From contig NZ_JAFKFX010000041.1 of assembly GCF_017308075.1 (NCBI RefSeq), positions 37,260-101,259 on the forward strand: DNA of 64,000 nt, in the 5' to 3' direction. This document shows, piece after piece, positions 17,514 to 26,107 of the stretch. Each line of letters starts with the position of its first letter. The first letter of the stretch is position 1. The notes beneath the pieces were generated by a model. That model did no database searches, had not been told where the DNA came from, and saw only the letters and a program-made list of their open reading frames with translations. A program made the translations under genes and the position numbers. This stretch comes from Allobosea sp. Its GTDB lineage: Bacteria > Pseudomonadota > Alphaproteobacteria > Rhizobiales > Beijerinckiaceae.

Positions 17514-18451
17514 GGTGCCGGCGCCTTGCTGGACGGCCCGGCAACGAGCAGGCCGAGCGCCAAAGCGATCGCGACCGTCAGGGCGGCTTCGATGCCGACG
17601 ATCAGCGCCTTGGCCAGGGGCTCGGGATAGGCGAGGAAGCCGCCCGCGACGGCAAAGCCGAGGAAGCCGATGGCGAAGAACAGGGCCGGTCCGCCGACAA
17701 GGAGGAGCCGCAGCAATCTGCTGCGCGTTTCGGGCGCCGGTCTGAGCCCGGCCAGCATGACGAGCAGCCACATCGCCGCCAAGATGCTGCCGGCCTGGAA
17801 GGTGCCGCCCGGCGCGTCGGCGCCGACCCAGACCATGTAGACCGCGATCAGCACCCCGAAGGGCGGCAGGGTGCGGGCGAGATAGAGCAGCGGCTGCGGC
17901 GGGTTCGCTTCCTTCAGCGCCGGCGCGCCGCCCCAGAGATGATCGGGGGTGAGCGCCCAGACGCCGAGCAAGGCGAGCAGGACGACGACCTTTTCGAGCA
18001 GCGTGTCCAGTGCCCGGTAGGCGAGCAGCACCGCCGTCACCGGGTTGCCGAGCCCGGTCGCGTCGATCGCCGCGAGCGCCGGCGGCGCCAGTGTCGGTGC
18101 CGGCGAGGGAAAGGCGAGCACGGCGAGGCCAAGGCCGAGGGCGATCGCGGCGCTGGCCAACGCTGCGACGATTGACGTGGCTCCGCTGGCTTTGCGTGGG
18201 GCGCTGCCTGCCTGCCTGCCGCGGCGCAGATGCGCTTCGGCGCGCAGCAGCAGCAGGCCGGTGATGCCGCCGCCGATCGCCGCCTCGGTCAGTGCGACGT
18301 CGATCGCCCCGAGGCGGGTCCAGGCCAGGCCGAGCAGCAGCCCGAAGGCGATGAAGGCGATGATCGCATTGCGGTCGTCGCCGGTGCGGGCGACATGGAT
18401 GGCCAGCACGATGAGCCAGGCGACGAGCGCGAGGTCGAGGAGCAGGTTCAT
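17510..18451 (-). CDS. mnhB: Fused MrpA C-terminal (DUF4040/MbhD-E-like) and MrpB/MnhB subunit
   Basis: This membrane protein of 313 residues has two parts. The N-terminal 70 residues match the DUF4040/MbhD segment of MrpA (FGLLLGLAWTRLGAIDVALTEAAIGGG is the usual signature region). Residues from about 170 to the end match MnhB (PPFGVLIAVYMVWVGADAPG and FQAGSILAAMWLLV). In canonical operons the DUF4040 segment is the tail of the large MrpA; here the NuoL-like part of MrpA is not attached. The arrangement resembles archaeal Mbh/Mrp operons. It overlaps its neighbours by four bases on both sides. Confidence 0.85.
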   Translation of the reverse strand: MNLLLDLALVAWLIVLAIHVARTGDDRNAIIAFIAFGLLLGLAWTRLGAIDVALTEAAIGGGITGLLLLRAEAHLRRGRQAGSAPRKASGATSIVAALASAAIALGLGLAVLAFPSPAPTLAPPALAAIDATGLGNPVTAVLLAYRALDTLLEKVVVLLALLGVWALTPDHLWGGAPALKEANPPQPLLYLARTLPPFGVLIAVYMVWVGADAPGGTFQAGSILAAMWLLVMLAGLRPAPETRSRLLRLLLVGGPALFFAIGFLGFAVAGGFLAYPEPLAKALIVGIEAALTVAIALALGLLVAGPSSKAPAP

Positions 18452-18741
18452 CGGCCGGACTTGCGGCGATGGAGGGCGCCGGCGATCAGCTGGCTCGCGG
18501 TCGCTGCCGAAAGCTGGGCGAGCAGCCAGACGCAGACCAGTTTCAGCCCGCCGGCGATGCTGTCGACCTGGGGCAAGAGCCCGAGCACGATCAGGCCGAG
18601 GCCGAGATTATCGGCCTTGCTGAGCGCGTGCAGCCGGCTCAGCGTGTCGGGAAAGCGTAGCAGGCCGAGCGTTCCGGCGAGGAAGAGCAGCGCGCCGCCG
18701 GCAACCATGGCGAGGGTAAAGAGATCGGCGAGCGTGCTCAT
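18448..18741 (-). CDS. mnhG: Monovalent cation/H+ antiporter subunit G (MnhG/PhaG)
   Basis: A membrane protein of 97 residues with three helices. The motif GLLRFPDTLSRLHALSKADN between helices one and two is the signature of MnhG/MrpG. The length is normal. ATGA overlaps join it to the mnhF-type gene upstream and the mnhB-type fusion downstream. Confidence 0.93.
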   Translation of the reverse strand: MSTLADLFTLAMVAGGALLFLAGTLGLLRFPDTLSRLHALSKADNLGLGLIVLGLLPQVDSIAGGLKLVCVWLLAQLSAATASQLIAGALHRRKSGR

Positions 18742-19028
18742 GGCTCGTCGCCCTTCGGCGCGGCAGCGTCGGCGGCCTCATCCGATTGGCCGAGGGTGAA
18801 GGCGGCGCAGGAGAAGGCGGCAAGCAGCATCAGCAGCAGCGCGACATCGGTCATCGCCGGGGTATTCGAGGCGGCGCCGAGCAGGAGCAAAGCAGCGGCG
18901 GCGCCGGTTCCGAGCAATTGCACCGCCATCATGCGTTCGACCGCGAGTTCCGAGCGCAGCACTCTGAACAGGCCAAGCGCCGTGACGGCCAGGATGAAGA
19001 GCGCCGCCCCGGTGAGGAACTCAGCCAT
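18738..19028 (-). CDS. mnhF: Monovalent cation/H+ antiporter subunit F (MnhF)
   Basis: A membrane protein of 96 residues with three helices; LFRVLRSELAVERMMAVQLLG matches the MnhF/MrpF core (consensus R-x-x-x-G-P-x-x-x-x-R). The tail after residue 80 is acidic and alanine-rich. The ATG at 19028 lies inside the end of the mnhE gene (eight-base overlap) and is preferred over an upstream start at 19109 that would overlap mnhE more. Confidence 0.88.
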   Translation of the reverse strand: MAEFLTGAALFILAVTALGLFRVLRSELAVERMMAVQLLGTGAAAALLLLGAASNTPAMTDVALLLMLLAAFSCAAFTLGQSDEAADAAAPKGDEP

Positions 19029-19518
19029 TGCGGCCTCCGTCCTGCAAGGTCTCGCAGAAGGCAGCTTCGTCGGCGGCGAGCTGTTCGGCCACAGGCTCGC
19101 GCAGATCAAGGCAGTGGATGTGGAGCGTGCCGTCGGCCTCGGCCGCGACCGGCAGCTTGCCGGGTTGCAGGCTCATCACGGCGCAGCACGCCTGGCGCGC
19201 CATGCCGGCGGGCAGGGCGGTCCGGTAGGTGACGAAGCCCGGCTGCAGCGGGGGCACGGGTGCGAAGGCGCGGTGCGCGACATCGATGCCGGCCGCAACC
19301 GATTGGGGCAGGAAGCGGACGAGGAAGCGCAGCACGCCGGGAAAGGATAGACTGCCACGCGCCGGCCAGAGAACCGTGCTCGTCCAGGCTGCCGCCGCGG
19401 CTGCGACGACCCCGACCGGGAGGTCCTTCATGGCGGGGCCCATCAGGACCAGCCACAGCGCGAGAAAGCCGGCCCCGCGGGTCAAGAACACATGCCTCGG
19501 GGTGGAGTTCTCGGGCAT
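19021..19518 (-). CDS. mnhE: Monovalent cation/H+ antiporter subunit E (MnhE)
   Basis: First gene of the Mrp-like operon, encoding 165 residues. Two membrane helices lie near residues 14-50 (FLALWLVLMGPAMKD; VVAAAAAAWTSTVLW). The cytoplasmic domain contains LPAGMARQACCAVMSLQPG and HIHCLD, which correspond to the MnhE segments that normally read as thiol-free T-S-L-T-PGT and VHxLD. An in-frame ATG at 19560 is a possible alternative start; neither has a strong ribosome site. Its presence completes an E-F-G-(A'B)-C-D-D' set. Confidence 0.85.
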   Translation of the reverse strand: MPENSTPRHVFLTRGAGFLALWLVLMGPAMKDLPVGVVAAAAAAWTSTVLWPARGSLSFPGVLRFLVRFLPQSVAAGIDVAHRAFAPVPPLQPGFVTYRTALPAGMARQACCAVMSLQPGKLPVAAEADGTLHIHCLDLREPVAEQLAADEAAFCETLQDGGRNG

Positions 19519-19877
19519 CGATGCCGTTTCTCGCGAGCCGTCATGCCGGCGCGTTGCCATGTCGGGGGCGACGGCGTCCGACCGAAGGCATGTCGACGCT
19601 GCGCCAATCCGTGGTTCACGGGCCGGAATCGGCCTGATGATCCGCGGTCAAGGTACCGTTCGGTCATGCCATCGGCATCAGCCCCCTGTCTCAATCCTGT
19701 GCCCGGCGTCCCATTCTCGCCTTCTGCCGCCCGGACTGGCTGCCGGGAGGTGCAAGGCCGTGCGCGGGCGGCTATCCCTTGGCAAGGGCCGATCGGAACG
19801 ACGGGTAGGCCGGGGGAGCGGACGATGCGGACCAGACAGCGAGGCACATCGGCAACAACCGATCGTGGGCGGAGCGT
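19519..19877. other. Intergenic region between divergent genes
   Basis: These 359 bases should carry the promoters of the Mrp-like operon (minus) and of the metallophosphoesterase gene (plus). I see no operator, hairpin or small gene here that I can support. Confidence 0.5.
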
Positions 19878-21635
19878 ATGAGCATGGCACCGCTGATCGA
19901 GCCGCGCGCCGGCGACGCCGAGGATGATTTCAGCAGCACCAAGAAGCGTTCGCTGCTGGCGATCGCGGGCAGCCTGCTCGGCGAGATCAATCTGCCGAAG
20001 CTGGCGCTGGCCTGGGTCATCCTGGCACTGGTGCCCGGGGTGCTGCTGGGGCTGGCGCCGCTGGTCGCGACCGCGTGGTTTGCCTCGGTCGCCGATCGGC
20101 TCTTCGCGCTCGCCGGCATCGGCTCGCTGCTGCTGCTGGCGCTGATCGCGGTGGCCGGCTGGTATGGCTTCAGGCCGCTCTTGCGTCTGGTCGAACGCAG
20201 CTTCTGGTCACTGAACTCGCTCGCCGTGCAGCCGGTCTACGCATTGTGCCGCGAAGGGCTGCGCCATCTCGCCGAACGTTTCCTGACGGTCGGCGCGAGC
20301 GAGGACAAGCGGGCCGCCCTGCGCGCCGCGACCGCTATCGGCGCTGGCCTGCTCGCCAGCGCCGGCGCTGCCACCGTGGTGGGCCTGGTCTGGCCGGCGA
20401 CGCGCTGGTCCGGCGAGTTCGCCGATCTCGTCCATCCCCTGCGTCTGCTCGTGCCGGCGCTCGCCAATACGGTCGCGGTCATGGCGGCCTATCTCGCGCT
20501 CGCCTCGCTCGCCTGGGGCCTGGCCGACGGGCTGATGGACCAGCCGCGCGATCTCGGCGGCTTCGACGAGGCTCCCGAGCAGGCGCGGCGCTGGCGGGTG
20601 GTGCACCTGTCCGACATCCATATCGTCGGCGAGCGCTACGGCTTCCGGATCGAGAGCGGCCGCGCGGGGCCGCGCGGCAATGAGCGCCTGGGCCAGGTGC
20701 TCGACAGGCTGGACGAGATCCATGCCGCGGAGCCGCTCGACCTCCTGCTGATCACCGGCGACATGACCGATGCCGGGCGCTCGGCCGAATGGGCGGAATT
20801 CCTCGATCTGATGGCGCGCCATCCGGCGCTGGCGGAGCGCTGCCTGATCCTCCCCGGCAACCATGATCTCAACATCGTCGATCGGGCCAATCCGGCCCGG
20901 CTCGAACTGCCGACGAGCCCGGGCAAGCGTCTGCGCCAGATGCGGACGCTCTCGGCCATGGCGGCGATCCAGGGCGAGCGCGTCCAGGTGCTCGATCGCG
21001 AGCGGGCGGGGCTGGCGGGCACCCTGGCGGCGGCGCTGGAGCCGCATCGCGAGGCGATCGGCGTCTTCGCCGATGCCGGCACGCTGCGGCTGTCGGCCGG
21101 GCTTTCCACGGTCTGGGCCGATGTCTTCCCGATGGTGCTGCCGCCCGCCGAGGCGGACGGGCTCGGCGTAATCCTGCTCAACTCCAATGCCGAGACGCAT
21201 TTCTCCTTCACCAATGCGCTCGGCCTGGTGGCGGAGGAGGATCTGCAGGCGATGCTCGCCGTGCTGCGGCGCTTCCCGAAGGCGCGCTGGATCATCGGCC
21301 TGCACCATCACCCGGTCGAATACCCGCAGCCCGCCAAGGCCTTCTCAGAGCGGATCGGCACCGCACTGATCAATGGCAGCCGCTTCGTGCGCCAGCTCAA
21401 GCCGATGGCGCATCGGCTGGTGGCGATGCACGGGCATCGCCATGTCGACTGGATCGGGCGCTGCGGGCCGCTGAAGATCGTCTCGGCCCCGTCCCCGGTG
21501 ATGGAGGCGACGGACGACATGCCGACGGGCTTCTACATCCACACTCTGGCGGCCGCCGCCGATGGCGGGCTTGCCTTGCTCGCGCCGGAGCGGATCGAGA
21601 TCGCGCCCCGGCCGCCGGCCGCTCTCAGTTCCTGA
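19878..21635 (+). CDS. Membrane-anchored calcineurin-like metallophosphoesterase
   Basis: A protein of 585 residues. The first 225 residues hold about four hydrophobic helices (around 42-70, 76-96, 152-172, 190-216). The catalytic domain follows, with the metallophosphoesterase motifs in order: D246 and H248 in HLSDIHIVG, D295 in TGDMTDAG, GNHD at 327-330, a histidine-rich LHHHPVEYP, and HGHRHVDW. All metal-ligand motifs are intact. Substrates in the family range from nucleotides to lipids (for example UDP-diacylglucosamine); none can be assigned. Its 3' end overlaps the convergent AI-2E gene by 11 bases. Confidence 0.88.
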   Translation: MSMAPLIEPRAGDAEDDFSSTKKRSLLAIAGSLLGEINLPKLALAWVILALVPGVLLGLAPLVATAWFASVADRLFALAGIGSLLLLALIAVAGWYGFRPLLRLVERSFWSLNSLAVQPVYALCREGLRHLAERFLTVGASEDKRAALRAATAIGAGLLASAGAATVVGLVWPATRWSGEFADLVHPLRLLVPALANTVAVMAAYLALASLAWGLADGLMDQPRDLGGFDEAPEQARRWRVVHLSDIHIVGERYGFRIESGRAGPRGNERLGQVLDRLDEIHAAEPLDLLLITGDMTDAGRSAEWAEFLDLMARHPALAERCLILPGNHDLNIVDRANPARLELPTSPGKRLRQMRTLSAMAAIQGERVQVLDRERAGLAGTLAAALEPHREAIGVFADAGTLRLSAGLSTVWADVFPMVLPPAEADGLGVILLNSNAETHFSFTNALGLVAEEDLQAMLAVLRRFPKARWIIGLHHHPVEYPQPAKAFSERIGTALINGSRFVRQLKPMAHRLVAMHGHRHVDWIGRCGPLKIVSAPSPVMEATDDMPTGFYIHTLAAAADGGLALLAPERIEIAPRPPAALSS

Positions 21636-22686
21636 GGGCGGCGGCAGCTTCTTCCGGCACCGCGTCCTTCTCCGGCGATCCGAACAGCTCGGCGAGCCAG
21701 AGGCTCGAGGGATGCTGGGCGCAGAAGGTCAGGAAGGCGATGGTGATCGGCACGCCGATGAAGGCGCCGAAGACGCCCCAGAGATAGCTCCAGAAGAACA
21801 CCGAGAACAGCACCATCGCCGGCGAGATCGAGAGCGCGCTGCCGGCGACGCGCGGCTCGATATAGCTGCCGACGGTGAACTGGATCAGGTTGAGGCAGGC
21901 GAAGACGCCGATCATCGCCTGCCAGGAGCCGAACTGCGTCATCGCGAACAGGGTCGGGAAGACCGTGGCGACGAGCGGGCCGAGGAAGGGGATGTAGTTC
22001 AGCAGGAAGGCGATGAAGCCCCATTCCTCGGCGAGCTGCAGACCGATGAGCTTGGCGAAGGCCCAGACCAGGACGCCGGTGATCAGGCTCATCCAGGTCC
22101 GAACCAGCATGTAGCGGCGGATCTTGCGGGCGGTCGCCATGGCGCCGCCGAGCAGGACCTGGCTGGTTTCGCGGTTGCGCATGCCGCGCAGCTTGCGTCC
22201 GAAATCGTCGACCTCGAGCAGGCCGAGGATCACATAGACCATCACGACGATCCAGAAGCTCATCGTGGTGTTGAGGCGCCCGGTGATCGTCTGGGCGGTG
22301 CGCAGCATCCAGGAGACGTTGAAGTTCTCCGACCAGACGCCGGCGACCGCGATGCCGTGGCCTTCGAGCCAGACCACGCCCTGGTCGTAGAACATCTGGA
22401 AACGCGCGGCGTCGTTGACGATCCAGCGGCCGACGCGGCCGAAGGCCCAGGCGATCAGCCAGCCGAAGGCGAAGAAGACGACGACCATGACGGCGATGCT
22501 GATCACCAGCGCCAGCATCCGCGGCAGCACGGATTGCAGGCGCTTCTGCAGCGGCCAGACCAGCGCGATGATGAAGAGCGCGAAGGCGACCGGGGCGAAG
22601 ACCGAGCTCGCGATCGAGAGCGCGGCGACCGCCAGTATCGTGGCGATCAGGATCTGCGAACCGTGAAAGATCTTGCCGGTCGTCAT
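21625..22686 (-). CDS. AI-2E family transporter
   Basis: A membrane protein of 353 residues with the family layout: two N-terminal helices (about 11-45), one at about 55-80, a large hydrophilic segment (to about 155), then four or five C-terminal helices with FLLNYIPFLGPLVATV and GSYIEPRVAGSAL, which are typical of the AI-2E/PerM family. Members export autoinducer-2 or act as sodium/proton antiporters; no specific substrate is implied. The gene ends inside the convergent metallophosphoesterase gene and follows the patatin gene by 64 bases. Confidence 0.9.
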   Translation of the reverse strand: MTTGKIFHGSQILIATILAVAALSIASSVFAPVAFALFIIALVWPLQKRLQSVLPRMLALVISIAVMVVVFFAFGWLIAWAFGRVGRWIVNDAARFQMFYDQGVVWLEGHGIAVAGVWSENFNVSWMLRTAQTITGRLNTTMSFWIVVMVYVILGLLEVDDFGRKLRGMRNRETSQVLLGGAMATARKIRRYMLVRTWMSLITGVLVWAFAKLIGLQLAEEWGFIAFLLNYIPFLGPLVATVFPTLFAMTQFGSWQAMIGVFACLNLIQFTVGSYIEPRVAGSALSISPAMVLFSVFFWSYLWGVFGAFIGVPITIAFLTFCAQHPSSLWLAELFGSPEKDAVPEEAAAALRN

Positions 22687-22750
22687 CTCTTGTCCTGGTC
22701 AGGCTGGGCGTTGAGGCGGGAGGGCGGTTCTGTTGGCGAGGCGTGTTGTC

Positions 22751-23818
22751 TCAGACGCCGTCGGTCAGCTCGTCGAGATCGAGCGTCGAACTCTTGCCGA
22801 TAGCATCGCGATGCTCGCGATAGAAGGCTTCGGCGGAATGCCGGCCTTCATTGTGGAGCATGGTCAGGAACTCCCATTCGGCGTTCAGCTTGGAGGAGTA
22901 GCCGAGCTCCGCCATGGCGGAGCTGGTGATGCGGTGCAGGCGCATCCGGGCCCAGCGCGCGCTCTCGCCGGTCGCGGCCTGGGCGCTCTGGCGCAGCAGC
23001 GCCATCATCCGCAGCTCTTTCAGCAGCACGGCGTTGAACGAGACCTCGTTGAGCCGGTTCAGGATGTCGCGGGCGGTGCGCGGCGTGCCGGGACGCTCGA
23101 CCGGGTTGATCTGGACCAGGATGGTGTCGAGCGCGTCGCTCTCCCTGATCAGCGGAGTCATGGTCGGATTGCCGGAATAGCCGCCGTCCCAATAGCTCTC
23201 GCCATCGATCTCGACGGCCTGGAACAGGGTCGGCAGGCAGGCCGAGGCGAGCAATACGTCGGGCGTGATCTCGGCATTGCGGAAGACGCGCCCGCGGCCG
23301 GTGCGCACATTGGTGGCGGTGATGAAGAGCTTGATCGGGCTTTTCGCGAGGCCGTCGAAATCGATGACCTCGGCGAGGATGTCGGTCAGCGGATTGGTCC
23401 CGGCCGGATTGAGGCTGTAGGGTGAAACCACCCTCGACATCATGTCCATGGCGACGAAGAGCGGCGAATTGTCGAGCGTCCAGCGGCCGAGCAGGATGTC
23501 GAGCGGGCTGCGCTGGAAGGGGCTGAAGCGCGCCGCCTCCGAGACCTTGCGCCAGAACAGGTCGAGCGCCTCGCGCGCGCCGGGCCGGCCTCCTCTGGCG
23601 AAGCCGGAAGCCAGCACCGCCGCATTCATGGCGCCGGCCGAGGTGCCCGAGATCGCCTCGATCTCGAGCCATTCCTCCTCGAGAATGCGGCAGAGCACGC
23701 CCCAGGTGAAGGCGCCATGTGCTCCGCCACCCTGGAGAGCGAGGTCGATGCGCAGCGAGGGGCGCTCCGCGGGCTTGCCGTTCTTGCCGGCGCGTAGCGG
23801 TGAAGGGGTGCTGGTCAC
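22751..23818 (-). CDS. Patatin-like phospholipase family protein
   Basis: A protein of 355 residues with the full patatin active site: oxyanion loop QGGGAHGAF at residues 29-37, nucleophile motif GTSAG at 58-62 (Ser60), and catalytic aspartate Asp211 in YWDGGYSG. The fold runs to about residue 230, followed by a helical C-terminal region. No signal peptide is seen, so it probably acts on lipids or PHB-granule-type substrates from the cytoplasm. It may be co-transcribed with the AI-2E gene. Confidence 0.92.
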   Translation of the reverse strand: MTSTPSPLRAGKNGKPAERPSLRIDLALQGGGAHGAFTWGVLCRILEEEWLEIEAISGTSAGAMNAAVLASGFARGGRPGAREALDLFWRKVSEAARFSPFQRSPLDILLGRWTLDNSPLFVAMDMMSRVVSPYSLNPAGTNPLTDILAEVIDFDGLAKSPIKLFITATNVRTGRGRVFRNAEITPDVLLASACLPTLFQAVEIDGESYWDGGYSGNPTMTPLIRESDALDTILVQINPVERPGTPRTARDILNRLNEVSFNAVLLKELRMMALLRQSAQAATGESARWARMRLHRITSSAMAELGYSSKLNAEWEFLTMLHNEGRHSAEAFYREHRDAIGKSSTLDLDELTDGV

Positions 23819-23855
23819 GTCGTAGCCATCCTGATTGCGAGGCGTGCCGGGGACG

Positions 23856-25592
23856 TCATGCCGACTTCACCAGGCCGGAGAACCCGGCGACGGCGAGCAG
23901 GCTCAACGCCCAGCCGACCAGCGACTGGAAGTAGAAATAGGTGATCGCGACGCGCCCGCCCGGCTTGGCGGGGTTCGGCCGCCAGAAGGTCCGCTGGCCC
24001 ATGTCGAGCACGGGCAGCAGCGTGTCGAGCGAATACATCCACGGGCTGAAGGCCGGATAGCTCGAGGCCTCCCAGCGTTCGCGGAAACAGGCGAGCTGGG
24101 TCTGGCCGGGGGCGGCCAGCCCCTGCGACTGGTTGCTGGCGAGGAGCGTGCGCTGCTCGCTGGTCTCGATGCCGCAGAGCGTCCATTCGGGGGCGCGCAG
24201 CACCACGGCGCTGTTCGGCATCACGGCGCCCTGTCGTTCGGCATAGGCGAAGATGCCGACGCCGAGGACCCAGAACAGCAGGAGCCAGACGAAGGCGAGC
24301 AGCGGCTGGCGGCCATAGGCCAGGGTCATGCCGAGAATGCCGTCGGTCGCGGTCAGGAGTGCGCGCAGGACCGGCTTTTTGGCGCGCTTGCGCCTGGCCT
24401 GGCGCTGCAGGCGCTCCTTGACGATGAGCACGGCGCGAGCGTCCTCGCCATGGCCCATTTCGCGGAAGACCGAGGCCAGTTGCTCATAGGGTTGCGGCCA
24501 GAAATCCTCGCCCCAGCGCTCGGGCTCCTGGCGCGCCAGCCAGTCGAGCCGGCTTGCGGCATCGACCGGTCCATCGATGAAGGCGCCGTAGCGGCAGCGA
24601 TTCAGCAGCAGGTCGCCGGGCGCCGGCCAGCAAGCGGCTTCGTCATGGATGGTGCCGATGGTGGCGCCGGTCAGGGCCAGCGTGCCGTTCACCTTGGCGC
24701 CCCGGCGCAGGAAGAAGGCGCCCTTGATCACGCTGCGTGCCAATTCGAGCGCAATGCCGCCGGGCACGCCGAGGACCGCACCGGATGCGTCGACATCGCC
24801 GCCGATCTGTGCGGCGCTGAGGCGTGCTTCGCCTTCGAGCCGAGCGCTGCGGAGCACGACGCTGCCGCGAATTTCGGCCTCGCTGGCCTCGATCGCCGTC
24901 CCTTCATCACGGGTGATCGCGGCGCCGGCGCAGTCGAGATCGGCCGTCAGGACCGCGCCGGAGAGATTGATCCCGCCGCGCATCGTCGTGCCGCGGGCAA
25001 GGACATTGCGGACTTCGAGGCTCGGCGCGAGCAGGGCATAGCCGTCGGAGACGCGCAGGGTCGCGCCATCGCATTCGAGATTGCCGCCGAGGCGCGCCTG
25101 GACGAGATTGACCTCGCCGCCGATCTCGGCGCCACGCAGATAGATGCCGCCGCGCGCTTCCAGACGCTCGGCCTGCAGGCCGGGCAGCTGCGAGCCGTCG
25201 AGGAACAGCCGGTTGATGATCGCCGCCCTCAGGACCGGCGTTTCCTCGAAATGACAGTCGTTCAGGCCGATGTCGCGGAAGACGCGGCAGGCCTCGAGAT
25301 CGAGAATGCCGCTGATCCAGGCGCCGCTGATCCGGACGCCCTTCTCATGCGGCCGGCAGCCCTCCTCGCCGCCCAGCATGAGGAAGCGCAGGAAACCGGC
25401 GCGGACGACCCGCGCCGGAGCGGGCTCGGGCGGGCGCGAGCCGTCGCCCAGCCGGTCGAAATTGCCGGAAAGCAGCTTGGCGACGACTTCCTCCTCCGCC
25501 GGGAGGAGTGGCCGGAAGTCGTCGAGGCGCGCGGTCGGATTGGCCCATTGGGCCAGTTCGCCTCCCGCTCCGGCGCCCCATTCCAGCGTCAT
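23856..25592 (-). CDS. Beta-solenoid repeat protein with C-terminal membrane helices
   Basis: A protein of 578 residues. From about residue 75 to 330 it consists of repeating short strands such as GGIYLRGAEIGGEVNLVQA and GSVVLRSARLEGEARLSAA, a right-handed beta-solenoid pattern like pentapeptide or bactofilin-type repeats. After a charged linker there is a membrane helix near residue 435-455 (LLAFVWLLLFWVLGVGIFAY) and another close to the C-terminus. Similar proteins are sometimes annotated as membrane-associated oxidoreductases without evidence; I see no cofactor motif. It overlaps the DUF1269 gene by four bases. Function unknown. Confidence 0.75.
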   Translation of the reverse strand: MTLEWGAGAGGELAQWANPTARLDDFRPLLPAEEEVVAKLLSGNFDRLGDGSRPPEPAPARVVRAGFLRFLMLGGEEGCRPHEKGVRISGAWISGILDLEACRVFRDIGLNDCHFEETPVLRAAIINRLFLDGSQLPGLQAERLEARGGIYLRGAEIGGEVNLVQARLGGNLECDGATLRVSDGYALLAPSLEVRNVLARGTTMRGGINLSGAVLTADLDCAGAAITRDEGTAIEASEAEIRGSVVLRSARLEGEARLSAAQIGGDVDASGAVLGVPGGIALELARSVIKGAFFLRRGAKVNGTLALTGATIGTIHDEAACWPAPGDLLLNRCRYGAFIDGPVDAASRLDWLARQEPERWGEDFWPQPYEQLASVFREMGHGEDARAVLIVKERLQRQARRKRAKKPVLRALLTATDGILGMTLAYGRQPLLAFVWLLLFWVLGVGIFAYAERQGAVMPNSAVVLRAPEWTLCGIETSEQRTLLASNQSQGLAAPGQTQLACFRERWEASSYPAFSPWMYSLDTLLPVLDMGQRTFWRPNPAKPGGRVAITYFYFQSLVGWALSLLAVAGFSGLVKSA

Positions 25593-26107
25593 GGGGTGGC
25601 GGGCGCGGCCGTCTCGGTCGCGGCATGCGCGGACAGCGCCTCGCGCAGCGCCGCTTCCTTGGTCTCGTCGAAGGAGGTGCGCATCAGCGTGCCGCCGACG
25701 CCCTTGAGATCGGCGAGGACCTTGTCGGTGGTCATCTTGCGGATCAGGAGGAAGAGCCCGGCCGAGTTCGGCTGCAGCGCGCCGGCGGCATCCTTCATGA
25801 ACTGGTCGTTGATGCCGACATCGCTGAGCTTGCCGCCGAGCGCGCCCGAGGCGGCGCCGATCGCGGTGCCGAGCAGGGGCGCCAGGAAGATGAAGCCGAT
25901 CAGCGTGCCCCAGAGCGCGCCCGAAGCGGCGCCCGCGGTGGTGAGGTTGAGCATCTGGTTGAGCTTGACCTGGCCTTTCTCGTCCTTGGTGACGACGACG
26001 GCGTCGCCGAGCTCGATCAGATATTCGCGCTGGAGGGAGAGGACCTTCTGGCGGACCTCCTCGGCCTTCTGCTCGGAGGGGAAGGCGATGAAGACGAGAT
26101 CGCTCAT
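25589..26107 (-). CDS. DUF1269 domain-containing membrane protein
   Basis: A protein of 172 residues beginning MSDLVFIAFPSEQKAEEV, the usual DUF1269 start. The centre (about 55-100) contains glycine/alanine-rich hydrophobic hairpins (ASGALWGTLIGFIFLAPLLG) of the kind seen in small-conductance or glycine-zipper membrane proteins. The family is often found beside stress or membrane genes and has no proven role. The ATG at 26107 is chosen on family alignment; it overlaps the aminopeptidase-like gene stop by one base and the solenoid gene by four. Confidence 0.85.
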   Translation of the reverse strand: MSDLVFIAFPSEQKAEEVRQKVLSLQREYLIELGDAVVVTKDEKGQVKLNQMLNLTTAGAASGALWGTLIGFIFLAPLLGTAIGAASGALGGKLSDVGINDQFMKDAAGALQPNSAGLFLLIRKMTTDKVLADLKGVGGTLMRTSFDETKEAALREALSAHAATETAAPATP

